From a virus, in IMG/VR virus record IMGVR_UViG_3300042691_026325, positions 1 through 30,454 of that record: a stretch of DNA of 30,454 bases. One strand, given 5' to 3'. The position numbers were made by a program, and so were the translations under genes. Shown here in pieces: positions 16,235-23,382 of this stretch; position 1 is the stretch's first letter, and each line of letters begins with the position of its first letter. The notes beneath the pieces were generated by a model, which had not been told where the DNA came from, did no database searches, and was given only the letters and a program-made list of their open reading frames with translations.

Positions 16235-16531
16235 ATGATTAAAATCGAAGAAATCAAGGCCATCAAAGCCACCATAGTACGCGATGGCGTGCGCCAACCA
16301 CTACTATTACACTCACATATTTCTGACGCTGAACTGGCCACAGTTGAAGCTGAGTCAGGAACCATTACATACTCTGTTGATGAGCGTGAGGTAAAAACAG
16401 TCACTTTTCAGGCTAAACCAGCCCCCGTTGCACCAGCAGCTAAACCAGCCAAACCAGCAATTGTTAAGCCAGCCGCCAAGACTGCCCAGCCAACACCTGA
16501 ACCTACAAGTGCGGAAACGCCGACTGAGTAA
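16235..16531 (+). CDS. unknown small protein with Ala/Pro-rich tail
   Basis: The 98-residue protein has a folded-looking first half (MIKIEEIKAIKATIVRDGVR ... SGTITYSVDEREVKTVTF). It is followed by a low-complexity Ala/Pro/Lys tail (KPAPVAPAAKPAKPAIVKPA) and an acidic/Thr end. It begins 1 base after the Rad50-like stop, and its own stop overlaps the resolvase start (TAATG), so it sits in a recombination operon. The tail may be a flexible linker or docking segment. Nothing in the first half is recognised. Confidence 0.6.
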   Translation: MIKIEEIKAIKATIVRDGVRQPLLLHSHISDAELATVEAESGTITYSVDEREVKTVTFQAKPAPVAPAAKPAKPAIVKPAAKTAQPTPEPTSAETPTE

Positions 16532-16989
16532 TGGTAGTAGACGCTAGAGCAAAAGGTGCACGTACAGAAACCACAGTACGTGATCTTTTGCGTAAACACA
16601 CCGGCTTAGGGTGGGAACGAATACCTGGGTCAGGAGCACTTGATGCCAAGCACTTGCTCAAAGGCGATCTTTACGTGCCTGGCAGAACCAACCTGTGGTG
16701 CGTAGAAGTCAAAGGCTATGCAGAAGATCACCTGACCTCACACCTATTGACTTCAAAAAGTCCGCAGCTTGTAGAATTCTGGGAACAAAGTGTCAGGCAA
16801 GGCAAGCAGGTAGAGAAGAAACCACTGTTAATCTTTAAGTTTGACCGATCAAAAGTTTTTGTGGCTTTTGACGAAATGCCTAATTCGCAAGACTACCGCT
16901 GTGTTTACTATAATCATGAAACTCACGAATTTTATGTTGCTCTACTAGAAGACTGGTTAAAGTATGAGCAACCACAATTTGTCACTTGA
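16531..16989 (+). CDS. Holliday junction resolvase-like PD-(D/E)XK nuclease (T5 D14 type)
   Basis: The 152-residue protein has an N-terminal helix with RTETTVRDLLRKH, then RIPGSGALDAKHLLKGDLYV and WCVEVKGY. D46, E59 and K61 form the D...ExK core of the Hjc-like resolvase fold, and GSGA before it is typical of this family. It would cut branched intermediates made during recombination and replication before packaging. Its position between Rad50-like and flap endonuclease genes is that of D14 in T5. A promoter for the next gene begins over its final codons. Confidence 0.85.
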   Translation: MVVDARAKGARTETTVRDLLRKHTGLGWERIPGSGALDAKHLLKGDLYVPGRTNLWCVEVKGYAEDHLTSHLLTSKSPQLVEFWEQSVRQGKQVEKKPLLIFKFDRSKVFVAFDEMPNSQDYRCVYYNHETHEFYVALLEDWLKYEQPQFVT

Positions 16990-17014
16990 CTTGGCGGGTT
17001 ATCAAGTGTATAAT
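16986..17014 (+). promoter_or_regulatory. sigma70-type promoter with palindromic -10 region
   Basis: TTGACT (16986-16991), 17 bases, TATAAT (17009-17014), starting in the last codons of the resolvase gene. The -10 box is embedded in the perfect palindrome annotated at 17004-17022. It serves the flap endonuclease, dUTPase and downstream genes. Confidence 0.82.
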
Positions 17015-17022
17015 ATACACTT
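17004..17022. promoter_or_regulatory. palindromic operator candidate
   Basis: AAGTGTATA (17004-17012) and TATACACTT (17014-17022) are perfect reverse complements around one central base, and they cover the -10 box. CACTTGA (16983-16989) and TCAAGTG (17002-17008) add a second, longer-range inverted pair around the spacer. A dimeric repressor bound here would block RNA polymerase; the binding protein is unknown. The hairpin is AT-rich and lacks a T-run, so it is not a terminator. Confidence 0.6.
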
Positions 17023-17039
17023 AACCACAAAAATACACA

Positions 17040-17885
17040 ATGAGTAAAACATTCAAACAAGCCACTGAATCAACAGCAACACTGCTTGTTGTTGATGCAC
17101 TAAACCTTGCTTTTCGTTACAAGCATTCAGGAGCCACTGATTTTGCTGAAGACTACCTGCGCACAGTAAATAGTCTAAAGAAATCTTACAAAGCCTCACA
17201 CGTTATTATTGCATGTGACCAAGGCTCAAGCAGCTATCGCAAAGCACTAAGCCCAGAATACAAGCAAAACCGCAAAGACAAGTTTGCAGAACAAACAGAC
17301 GCTGAAAAAGCTGCGTTTGAACTGTTCTTTGAAGAATTCACCAAAACGCTTGAGCACATTGCTGAAAATACCGACTATCCTGTGCTGCGCTTTCAAGGCG
17401 TTGAGGCTGACGATATTGCAGCATACATTGTTAGTAAAAAGTCCAGCTTGCCTTTTGATGACATTTGGCTGATCTCCAGCGACCGTGACTGGGACTTGTT
17501 AGTTACCGAAGGCGTTAGCCGATTTAGCTATGTAACCCGCAAAGAAGTAACCATCAACAACTGGAATGACCACTATGAATTTAGCCCTGAAGATTACATT
17601 AGCGTTAAGTGCCTTATGGGTGATACTGGCGACAACGTTCTTGGTGTGCCTGGTATTGGGCCTAAACGAGCTGTTGCCTTGGTTAGTGAATATGGCAGCT
17701 GTTACGACATTGCTGCAAACATTCCACTTAGCGGTAAGTACAAGTACATTCAAGAGTTGAACAAGTGCCGCGACTTGTTACTACTCAACTATCAACTAAT
17801 GGACTTAGTTACTTATTGTAGCGAAGCTATTGGTGAAGCTAATATTATAACCATTGATCAAACCCTAGAACTTTACACAAAATGA
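17040..17885 (+). CDS. 5'-3' exonuclease / flap endonuclease (T5 D15 type)
   Basis: The 281-residue protein shows the FEN pattern: LLVVDALNLAFRYKHS (first acidic residue), ACDQGSSSYRKALSPEYKQN with the arch start, GVEADDIAAY, WLISSDRDWDLL and the H3TH segment MGDTGDNVLGVPGIGPKRAV. These supply the metal-binding aspartates and the DNA-binding helix-hairpin. It removes 5' flaps and RNA primers, complementing the polymerase, which lacks this domain. It overlaps the dUTPase gene by 4 bases, an order also found in T5 (D15-dut). Confidence 0.93.
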   Translation: MSKTFKQATESTATLLVVDALNLAFRYKHSGATDFAEDYLRTVNSLKKSYKASHVIIACDQGSSSYRKALSPEYKQNRKDKFAEQTDAEKAAFELFFEEFTKTLEHIAENTDYPVLRFQGVEADDIAAYIVSKKSSLPFDDIWLISSDRDWDLLVTEGVSRFSYVTRKEVTINNWNDHYEFSPEDYISVKCLMGDTGDNVLGVPGIGPKRAVALVSEYGSCYDIAANIPLSGKYKYIQELNKCRDLLLLNYQLMDLVTYCSEAIGEANIITIDQTLELYTK

Positions 17886-18391
17886 ACAGCACACTTATAA
17901 GCAGCGGTAGTATTACTGCCTCATACGATCCTAATACTATGACATACCGCAACAATCCCAAGATTCAGTGCCAAGTACAGCCTGATGCAATTCTTCCACA
18001 GCGGGCACACCGCACAGATGCAGGTGCAGACCTTTTTGCGTGGTTTCCAGAAGGTGCAGCACGTTGGATTGAAATCTATCCTGGAGAACAAAAACTTGTT
18101 GATACGGGTATAGCGGTAAAAATTCCAGAAGGCTTTGTGGGCCTTATTTACAATCGCAGCTCGCAAGGCAAAAAAGGCATTACAATCCCACATTCAGTTG
18201 GAGTCATTGATTCAGATTATCGTGGAAATTTAAAAGTTTTGCTAAAAAATATTTCCGATGACCCCTATAAAATCGACGCTGGGGACAGAATTGCCCAGCT
18301 AGTAATCCAACCAGTTCAAATTGTGGACTTTGTGGATTCTTGGAATGACACACAACGTGGTACTGGCGGATTTGGCAGTACTGGACAATAA
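17882..18391 (+). CDS. dut: dUTPase
   Basis: The 169-residue trimeric-type dUTPase carries all five motifs: 1, HRTDAGADLFAW; 2, NRSSQGKKG; 3, GVIDSDYRGNLKVLL; 4, DAGDRIAQLVI; 5, RGTGGFGSTG. It hydrolyses dUTP to dUMP and diphosphate, preventing uracil incorporation and feeding dTMP synthesis. The first 30 residues (Ser/Thr/Asn-rich) extend beyond the usual family start. An insertion, WFPEGAARWIEIYPGEQKL, between motifs 1 and 2 is a little longer than in bacterial enzymes. Translation is coupled to the flap endonuclease. Confidence 0.94.
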   Translation: MNSTLISSGSITASYDPNTMTYRNNPKIQCQVQPDAILPQRAHRTDAGADLFAWFPEGAARWIEIYPGEQKLVDTGIAVKIPEGFVGLIYNRSSQGKKGITIPHSVGVIDSDYRGNLKVLLKNISDDPYKIDAGDRIAQLVIQPVQIVDFVDSWNDTQRGTGGFGSTGQ

Positions 18392-18403
18392 AATAGGAAT
18401 ATT

Positions 18404-18796
18404 ATGAAAAATTTCGCATTACTAGTACTAGTAACAGTACTAACAGCATGTGGTGGTAATACTGAGCCACCAGTCATACCAAAAGTAGTAACACTATCAG
18501 ACCAAACTGTTGCAACACTACCAACACCTTTTGTAGCGGGTCCAGCAGGAACTGTTACTGTTCCATCAGTGCCTGTGGTAGGCCCAGGCCCAGCAGCACA
18601 ACTACCGTTTGTAGTTGGCCCTGTTAAAGGACCAGAAGTTACCGTAATCCCAAATGTAGTGGTAGGACCAAGTCTGGTAGTTCAACCTACAATTAATTAC
18701 TGCACAGACGGATTTGTGGTTGGGCCTTGTGTAAAACTATCAAATACCTGCACACCAGACGCTAGCGGGTTTGTAATCGGCCCTTGCAGCCAATAA
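18404..18796 (+). CDS. Val/Pro/Gly-rich lipoprotein
   Basis: The 130-residue protein has a lipoprotein signal peptide, MKNFALLVLVTVLTACGG, with lipobox LTAC and C16 as the acylated residue. The rest is low-complexity, dominated by Val, Pro, Gly and Thr. An irregular motif F/V-V-V/I/A-G-P recurs about six times (FVAGP, VVGP, FVVGP, VVVGP, FVVGPC, FVIGPC). Four cysteines near the end (NYCTDG, VGPCVK, NTCTPD, IGPCSQ) could form two disulphides. It is an early-region, tightly packed gene (12 bases after dut, 11 before the reductase), which is unlike a spanin. T5 makes lipoprotein Llp to block its receptor; a similar exclusion role is possible here but is inference. Confidence 0.75.
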   Translation: MKNFALLVLVTVLTACGGNTEPPVIPKVVTLSDQTVATLPTPFVAGPAGTVTVPSVPVVGPGPAAQLPFVVGPVKGPEVTVIPNVVVGPSLVVQPTINYCTDGFVVGPCVKLSNTCTPDASGFVIGPCSQ

Positions 18797-18807
18797 AGAA
18801 AGAATAA

Positions 18808-20775
18808 ATGAACTCTCCATCAACACGCGCGCAAGTAATCACACGTCGTACCTATAATCGCCCTACCTCAGACGACGGAAAAGAATTTGAAACATGGCAA
18901 GAAACAGTTGCTCGCGTTATTGACCATCAAGAGTGGTTGTGGACACGAGCAGTAGATCGCGAACTCAATGATGTTGAGTACGCAGAATTATACGATCTTG
19001 AGCAATTGATGCTTGATCGTAAAGTATTAATGAGTGGCCGTACGCTGTGGTTGGGTGGTACTAACGTAGCTAAAACACGTGAAGCCTCTCAGTTCAATTG
19101 CAGCTTTACACACGTTGAAACAATCTATGACGTAGTTGACGTCTTATGGCTGCTATTACAGGGCTGTGGCGTTGGATTCAAGCCAATTGTTGGTACACTC
19201 AACGGATTCTCAAAGCCAATTAAAAATATTCGTGTAGTACGTAGTACACGCACATCTAAGGGCGGTAATGAAGAGAATGTGGAATACTGGGCATCTGATA
19301 CCAAAACTTGGACTATTCAAGTCGGAGACAGTGCAGAAGCTTGGGCAAAGTCTGTTGGCAAGTTGCTTGCGGGTAAGTACCCTGCTGATACTTTGGTTCT
19401 TGATTTTAGTCAACTACGACCTGCTGGTGAAAGGCTAAAAGGATATGGTTGGATTTCGTCGGGTGATGCTGCTATCAGTACTGCTTATACCGCTATTGCC
19501 AATATACTTAATGGTCGCGCTGATAGTCTGCTTACTCGCATGGATATCCTTGATATTGTTAATCATCTTGGCACCATTCTTAGTAGTCGCAGAAGTGCTG
19601 AAATCGCACTATTCGATTATGATCAACCTGAATGGGAAGAATTCGCCGTAGCCAAAAAAGATTGGTGGTTGCACAATAATCAGCACCGCACACAGTCAAA
19701 TAACAGCTTAGTATTTAAAAAGAAGCCGCTAAAATCAGACTTGGAGCGTATCTTTGGCATGATGATTGAAGCTGGTGGAAGTGAACCTGGATTTATCAAT
19801 GAAGTCGAAGCCCTCAGACGCGCTCCGTGGTTTAAGGGAGCCAATCCATGCGTTGAAATCTTACTCGGTAATAAGGCTTTCTGTAATCTTACCGAAACTG
19901 ATATTGCAAAGTTCAAAGGCGACACTGCCGGTTTGCACAACGCTGTACGACTGGCAGCTCGTGCCAACTACCGACAAACCTGTGTTAATCTTCAGGACGG
20001 CATTCTTCAGGAATCTTGGCATCTTAACAACTATTTCCTACGACTATGCGGAGTAGGTTTAACTGGTATTGCAATGCGTCCAGACATGGGCAGCTATGAC
20101 TACGAATACTTAAAGCGTACTGCTACATCAGCTGCTGTTGGTATGAGTTTGGAACTGGGATTGCCAGCACCTAAAAACGTAACTTGCATTAAGCCGTCAG
20201 GCACACTATCCAAAATCATGGATACCACAGAAGGCGTACACAAACCACTAGGAAAGTATATTTTTAACAATGTACAATTTAGCAAGCATGACCCGGTGGT
20301 TGAAAAGCTACGTCAAGCGAATTACCGTGTTATTAATCATCCTGTTGATGATTCTGGAGTTCTTGTTACGTTTCCAGTAATGTGGGACGGCGTTCCTTTT
20401 GATAAAGTTGATGGCAAAGAAGTTAATCTTGAATCAGCTGTTGTGCAACTGGAGCGTTATAAGCTTTTACAAACTAGCTGGAATCAGCAAAATACGTCAG
20501 TGACTATTAGCTATGACCCAAGTGAAGCACCTGCAATCATTGACTGGTTACTAGACAATTGGGACTGCTATGTTGGTGTGAGTTTTATCTACCGCACAGA
20601 CCCAACCAAAACTGCCAAAGATTTAGGTTATTTATACCTTCCACAAGAAGTTGTAACTGAGCAAGACTACCGTGAGTATGCTCAGACTCTGGGCACTGTT
20701 GACTTAAACGATGCCAACAGTTTTGACGAAATTACCGATGCCGAGTGTGCAACCGGTGCCTGTCCCATTAAATAA
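18808..20775 (+). CDS. nrdJ: class II (B12-dependent) ribonucleotide reductase, monomeric type
   Basis: The 655-residue protein has SQFNCSF (C98) and a buried-site motif GANPCVEILLGNKAFCNL, giving N346, C348, E350 and C359. The tail cysteine pair is ECATGACPIK. Spacing of C348-C359 (11) and of the last two cysteines (5) matches the Lactobacillus leichmannii adenosylcobalamin enzyme. There is no small radical subunit gene next to it and no ATP-cone. It would reduce nucleoside triphosphates using host cobalamin, with the glutaredoxin at 14154 as a plausible reductant. T5 itself uses the class I NrdA/NrdB pair, so this gene is a replacement. Confidence 0.9.
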   Translation: MNSPSTRAQVITRRTYNRPTSDDGKEFETWQETVARVIDHQEWLWTRAVDRELNDVEYAELYDLEQLMLDRKVLMSGRTLWLGGTNVAKTREASQFNCSFTHVETIYDVVDVLWLLLQGCGVGFKPIVGTLNGFSKPIKNIRVVRSTRTSKGGNEENVEYWASDTKTWTIQVGDSAEAWAKSVGKLLAGKYPADTLVLDFSQLRPAGERLKGYGWISSGDAAISTAYTAIANILNGRADSLLTRMDILDIVNHLGTILSSRRSAEIALFDYDQPEWEEFAVAKKDWWLHNNQHRTQSNNSLVFKKKPLKSDLERIFGMMIEAGGSEPGFINEVEALRRAPWFKGANPCVEILLGNKAFCNLTETDIAKFKGDTAGLHNAVRLAARANYRQTCVNLQDGILQESWHLNNYFLRLCGVGLTGIAMRPDMGSYDYEYLKRTATSAAVGMSLELGLPAPKNVTCIKPSGTLSKIMDTTEGVHKPLGKYIFNNVQFSKHDPVVEKLRQANYRVINHPVDDSGVLVTFPVMWDGVPFDKVDGKEVNLESAVVQLERYKLLQTSWNQQNTSVTISYDPSEAPAIIDWLLDNWDCYVGVSFIYRTDPTKTAKDLGYLYLPQEVVTEQDYREYAQTLGTVDLNDANSFDEITDAECATGACPIK

Positions 20776-20794
20776 TTTTAAATACTCATATAGC

Positions 20795-20956
20795 ATGAAA
20801 TTCACACTAACAGATCTTTCAATTGAAGAAATCAATGCAGTCTTACTTGGCCTACAAGAATTACCTGCTAAAATTTGTAACCCATTAACTCAAAAATTGC
20901 GACAACAAGCAGAGTCTCAGCTACCACAGCCAGAAACTGCAGCAACTGTGCAATAA
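20795..20956 (+). CDS. 53-aa unknown protein
   Basis: The ATG at 20795 begins MKFTLTDLSIEEINAVLLGL and continues as a helical small protein ending in QLPQPETAATVQ. The same frame is open upstream inside the reductase gene, but that part is only a shadow. The N-terminal pattern (strand, then I/L-rich helix with LQELP) is common in small phage proteins of unknown role. It is the last + strand gene before the shared terminator. Confidence 0.55.
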   Translation: MKFTLTDLSIEEINAVLLGLQELPAKICNPLTQKLRQQAESQLPQPETAATVQ

Positions 20957-20968
20957 ACTAGCCAAACA

Positions 20969-21002
20969 AAAAGCCCCTAACCATTGCTGGTTAGGGGCTT
21001 TT
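20969..21002. terminator. bidirectional rho-independent terminator
   Basis: AAAAGCCCCTAACCA (20969-20983) pairs perfectly with TGGTTAGGGGCTTTT (20988-21002) over TTGC. There are T-runs on the + side and, from the A-run, on the minus side. It ends both the + strand replication region and the converging minus-strand phoH unit. Confidence 0.93.
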
Positions 21003-21005
21003 CTT

Positions 21006-21644
21006 TTATAGTGGAGTATCCTCGTCTGAGTCTTCGTCGTCTTCTTCATCATAGTTTTCACTTTCAGGACTTAGTTCACTGAAAATCATTACTAAAATAT
21101 CACGATATGGTTCTGCAACTAAGTGCAAGTCTAACAAGTACACATCTAGGTGATTGTTGCGTAAGAGTTGCGCGTGGTACATGAACTGACCAAAAGCATC
21201 CAAATTTTCACTGATGTTTTCATTAGCATAGTCTTCAATCATTTGTGCGGCAGCCATTAGCAACATTGGTGGTATTGCAGATTTTGTGGCTACTGCCAGT
21301 AAGCGTAGTGCTTTGCGTTCACGTTCACGCATAATTGTATTGCGCTTGGCGCTGCTCCACGAGTAACCACCATCACCACCCCACAAGTCCCAAGCTACAC
21401 GACCTTTTGAGGGAAATCCTTCCTCGCCGCTACTGAAGCCAGTAGCCCGCTTGTCTACTTCATGACGTGCAAAAAAGCTGTACATACGTAGCACAGTAGA
21501 CTCACTTAGTGGTTCACGATCTTTTAGTTGGTTTGCTCGGGCTAAACCCACAAGCGTACCGCCTGGCTTGCCCTCATCTTTCCACTTTAGTGCACGACGG
21601 GCCGCTGATGCCATGCCGCTAGTGGGTTTATAACTTTTTGCCAT
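21006..21644 (-). CDS. conserved phage-domain protein with acidic tail
   Basis: The ATG at 21644 has an AGGAA site 6 bases before it and lies one base after the phoH stop; the longer open frame to 21695 only overlaps phoH. The 212 residues start with MAKSYKPTSGMASAARRALK. A conserved-looking module follows: GGTLVGLARANQLKDREPLS, VLRMYSFFARHEVDKRATGF and GRVAWDLWGGDGGYSW. I have seen this GVARAR...FARHEVD...WxLWGGD pattern in many unrelated phage proteins, where its function is not known. The middle is helical and the last 20 residues are almost all Asp and Glu. Confidence 0.7.
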   Translation of the reverse strand: MAKSYKPTSGMASAARRALKWKDEGKPGGTLVGLARANQLKDREPLSESTVLRMYSFFARHEVDKRATGFSSGEEGFPSKGRVAWDLWGGDGGYSWSSAKRNTIMRERERKALRLLAVATKSAIPPMLLMAAAQMIEDYANENISENLDAFGQFMYHAQLLRNNHLDVYLLDLHLVAEPYRDILVMIFSELSPESENYDEEDDEDSDEDTPL

Positions 21645-21645
21645 T

Positions 21646-22401
21646 TTAGTTCCTGTAGGCCATAATAATTTGTTTACACATTCTACTTCGTACAATGTCT
21701 TCGTCTAAAAACTCAACTACTTCAATACCGTCAATATCTTCTAGTCTGTCAACAGCGTCTTCTAGGCCGCTATCTGGAATATCCGATTGTTCAGTATCAC
21801 CTGAAAAAATCATCTTGCAGTTCTTGCCAATACGTGAAAGTAACATTTTCATCTCCTCACGCGTACAGTTTTGTGCTTCGTCTACTAAGACAACGCAGTC
21901 GTCAAATGTAGTTCCTCGTAAAAACCCTAGCGGAGTAGGCTCAATGTCTTTTGAACGCAAACAATACTCATAAAAGCCTTTTCCTAGTGCCTTGGTAAAA
22001 ATTGAGTCAAAAGGCAATAGGTATGGAGCATACTTTTCTTCTAGTGTGCCTGGTAAAAAACCAAGGCCTCTGCCAGTTTCAATGTTGGGTCTGGTTAGGA
22101 TAACCTTGTTAACACGCTTATAGTATAGTTCTCGAGCTGCATAGTTTGCTGCAATAAATGTTTTACCAGTTCCTGCACTACCTATTCCAAATATAACGTC
22201 ATTGTTCTCAATCGCATCTAAATACTCACTTTGTACGAAGTTTAGTGGTTGAACTTCTTTAAAGGTATAGTTACGTTGAGGCTGAGGTTCTTCAAAACCT
22301 TCATGCTTACTTTGACGCAGTCTAGATTTTTCAGCCTGTGTGGGGCTTGTAGACTTTTTTGCTGGAAAGGTGCGATGTGATTTACCACTATTTCTTGCCA
22401 T
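21646..22401 (-). CDS. phoH: PhoH-like ATPase
   Basis: The 251-residue protein opens with a basic, disordered-looking 45 residues. The P-loop domain follows: FGIGSAGTGKTFIAANYAA (Walker A 74-81), VILTRPNIETGRGLGFLPG, then RGTTFDDCVVLVDEAQNCT (Walker B) and MIFSGDTEQSDIPDSGL. This is the PhoH/YlaK family, common in T5, T4 and marine phages. Bacterial relatives are linked to RNA metabolism and phosphate stress, while the phage role is unclear. An AAGGA site (22407-22411) sets the start, and its own promoter lies 40 bases upstream. Confidence 0.9.
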   Translation of the reverse strand: MARNSGKSHRTFPAKKSTSPTQAEKSRLRQSKHEGFEEPQPQRNYTFKEVQPLNFVQSEYLDAIENNDVIFGIGSAGTGKTFIAANYAARELYYKRVNKVILTRPNIETGRGLGFLPGTLEEKYAPYLLPFDSIFTKALGKGFYEYCLRSKDIEPTPLGFLRGTTFDDCVVLVDEAQNCTREEMKMLLSRIGKNCKMIFSGDTEQSDIPDSGLEDAVDRLEDIDGIEVVEFLDEDIVRSRMCKQIIMAYRN

Positions 22402-22424
22402 GTACTTCCTTGTTGGTTTATAAA

Positions 22425-22455
22425 ATCCGGTGGAGTACTAATTATACCACCGGAT
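22425..22455 (-). terminator. terminator-like hairpin enclosing the phoH -10 box
   Basis: ATCCGGTGG (22425-22433) and CCACCGGAT (22447-22455) are perfect inverted repeats. In transcripts running in from the upstream minus-strand genes they form a 9-bp GC-rich stem followed by TTTAT, like a weak terminator. The 13-base loop contains the -10 box of the phoH promoter. As DNA, the same repeat could be an operator bracketing the transcription start. Confidence 0.6.
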
Positions 22456-22469
22456 AAGCGCACTGTCAA
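22441..22469 (-). promoter_or_regulatory. consensus sigma70 promoter for phoH
   Basis: Read on the minus strand, TTGACA (22469-22464), 17 bases, TATAAT (22446-22441): both hexamers are perfect consensus. It drives phoH and the gene at 21006. Confidence 0.9.
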
Positions 22470-22477
22470 ATAAAAAT

Positions 22478-22669
22478 TTATTTATCCTTTTTATCAGGTA
22501 CTTTTGTACCTTCCAGCTTCTTGTGTACTGTAATGGTTTTACAAACTTCTTTAGTTTGCTTTGTTTTAGGATCCGTTTGGTCAACACATACCTTTTTTGT
22601 TTCGGCAGCGATCGCCAATGGTGGCGACAATAAGCTAAATGTTAGTGCGGCTAAAATTAATGTTTTCAT
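22478..22669 (-). CDS. small exported protein
   Basis: The 63-residue protein has a clear Sec signal peptide (MKTLILAALTFSLLSPPLAI, cleavage probably after AIA-A near residue 22). A very charged mature part of about 40 residues follows, rich in Lys and Thr (VCVDQTDPKTKQTKEVCKTI) with two cysteines that could form a disulphide. A GGAGA site precedes the ATG. It is the last gene of the exported-protein operon. Function is unknown. Confidence 0.7.
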   Translation of the reverse strand: MKTLILAALTFSLLSPPLAIAAETKKVCVDQTDPKTKQTKEVCKTITVHKKLEGTKVPDKKDK

Positions 22670-23122
22670 TTAAATCTCCGGTTGTGGTGCTGGTTGTGGT
22701 GCTGGCTTGCCGTTAATCATGCGAACTTCTGCACTAGTGCCATTGAATCCGGCTGTGGTTGAAATACCTGGGCTAAACGTAGGTTCTGTTTTAGGTGGCA
22801 CATAACTGGTTTTGGCGGCAGCGGCAGCATTTTCTTGCGCTTGTTTCATTAGTGCAATAGATGCATCAACTTCTTCTTTGGTGCCACCTGCAAGCATAAT
22901 TCCTGATAGAGTACCAGTTAAAAAAGTAGCAATTGGCACGATTAGTTCAAAAAACTTTTGATCGATTGGGCTAATTGCATTTAGTGGTTGCGTTACGAAA
23001 ATTAAACTGTATAACACAACAAAAACAATCCCTGTTAGTGTTAGTGCCAAGCATATTCCAATAAAGAACTTTAATCGAGCCATTAGTTGCTCGTCGGTAT
23101 AGAGAATTGTGTTATTTTGCAC
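22670..23122 (-). CDS. two-span membrane protein with Pro-rich tail
   Basis: The 150-residue protein starts at a GTG with AGGAG seven bases upstream. Two hydrophobic segments (about 19-43, FFIGICLALTLTGIVFVVLY; about 59-79, FELIVPIATFLTGTLSGIML) are followed by a helical, Ala-rich stretch. The cytoplasmic or periplasmic tail is Pro/Thr/Ser-rich and ends PAPQPAPQPEI. Holin-like topology is possible and no other dedicated holin is obvious, but the long tail and distance from the endolysin make this uncertain. It overlaps the upstream gene by 11 bases. Confidence 0.65.
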   Translation of the reverse strand: MQNNTILYTDEQLMARLKFFIGICLALTLTGIVFVVLYSLIFVTQPLNAISPIDQKFFELIVPIATFLTGTLSGIMLAGGTKEEVDASIALMKQAQENAAAAAKTSYVPPKTEPTFSPGISTTAGFNGTSAEVRMINGKPAPQPAPQPEI

Positions 23123-23381
23123 AAGAGGCTCCTGTGGTTGGTGTGGATGTGGCTGCAGCTGGCGTTGCCTGAGGGTCTAAGCGAGGGTCACGTTGACCTT
23201 TGAAAATGTGGTCTGGGCAAGTGCGAGTTACATCACAAATAGGTCGCTTGCACTGTGGTGTATCCCAGTTTTCTGGATTTTGGCACGGATAACGAAAACG
23301 GTCTCCTCCAAAAAATGCCAGTGCAAGCGGCAGTATTAGCAACACTCCTAGCCATTTAAATAGTTTTAAATCTACATTCAT
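23112..23381 (-). CDS. membrane-anchored or exported Cys-rich protein
   Basis: The 89-residue protein has an N-terminal hydrophobic segment (residues 5-24, LKLFKWLGVLLILPLALAFF) acting as anchor or signal. Cysteines then occur in YPCQNPENWDTPQCKRPICD and TRTCPDHIF, with one more near the end (GASCAK). This suggests an oxidised periplasmic domain. The tail is Ala/Thr/Pro low-complexity. It lies one base downstream of the coiled-coil protein gene and overlaps the next. No family is recognised. Confidence 0.65.
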   Translation of the reverse strand: MNVDLKLFKWLGVLLILPLALAFFGGDRFRYPCQNPENWDTPQCKRPICDVTRTCPDHIFKGQRDPRLDPQATPAAATSTPTTGASCAK

Positions 23382-23382
23382 A

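Noticed and set aside
20711-20794. Long form of the small gene after the reductase
   Set aside because: This part runs inside the reductase C-terminus, whose CATGACPIK redox tail is clearly coding in another frame.
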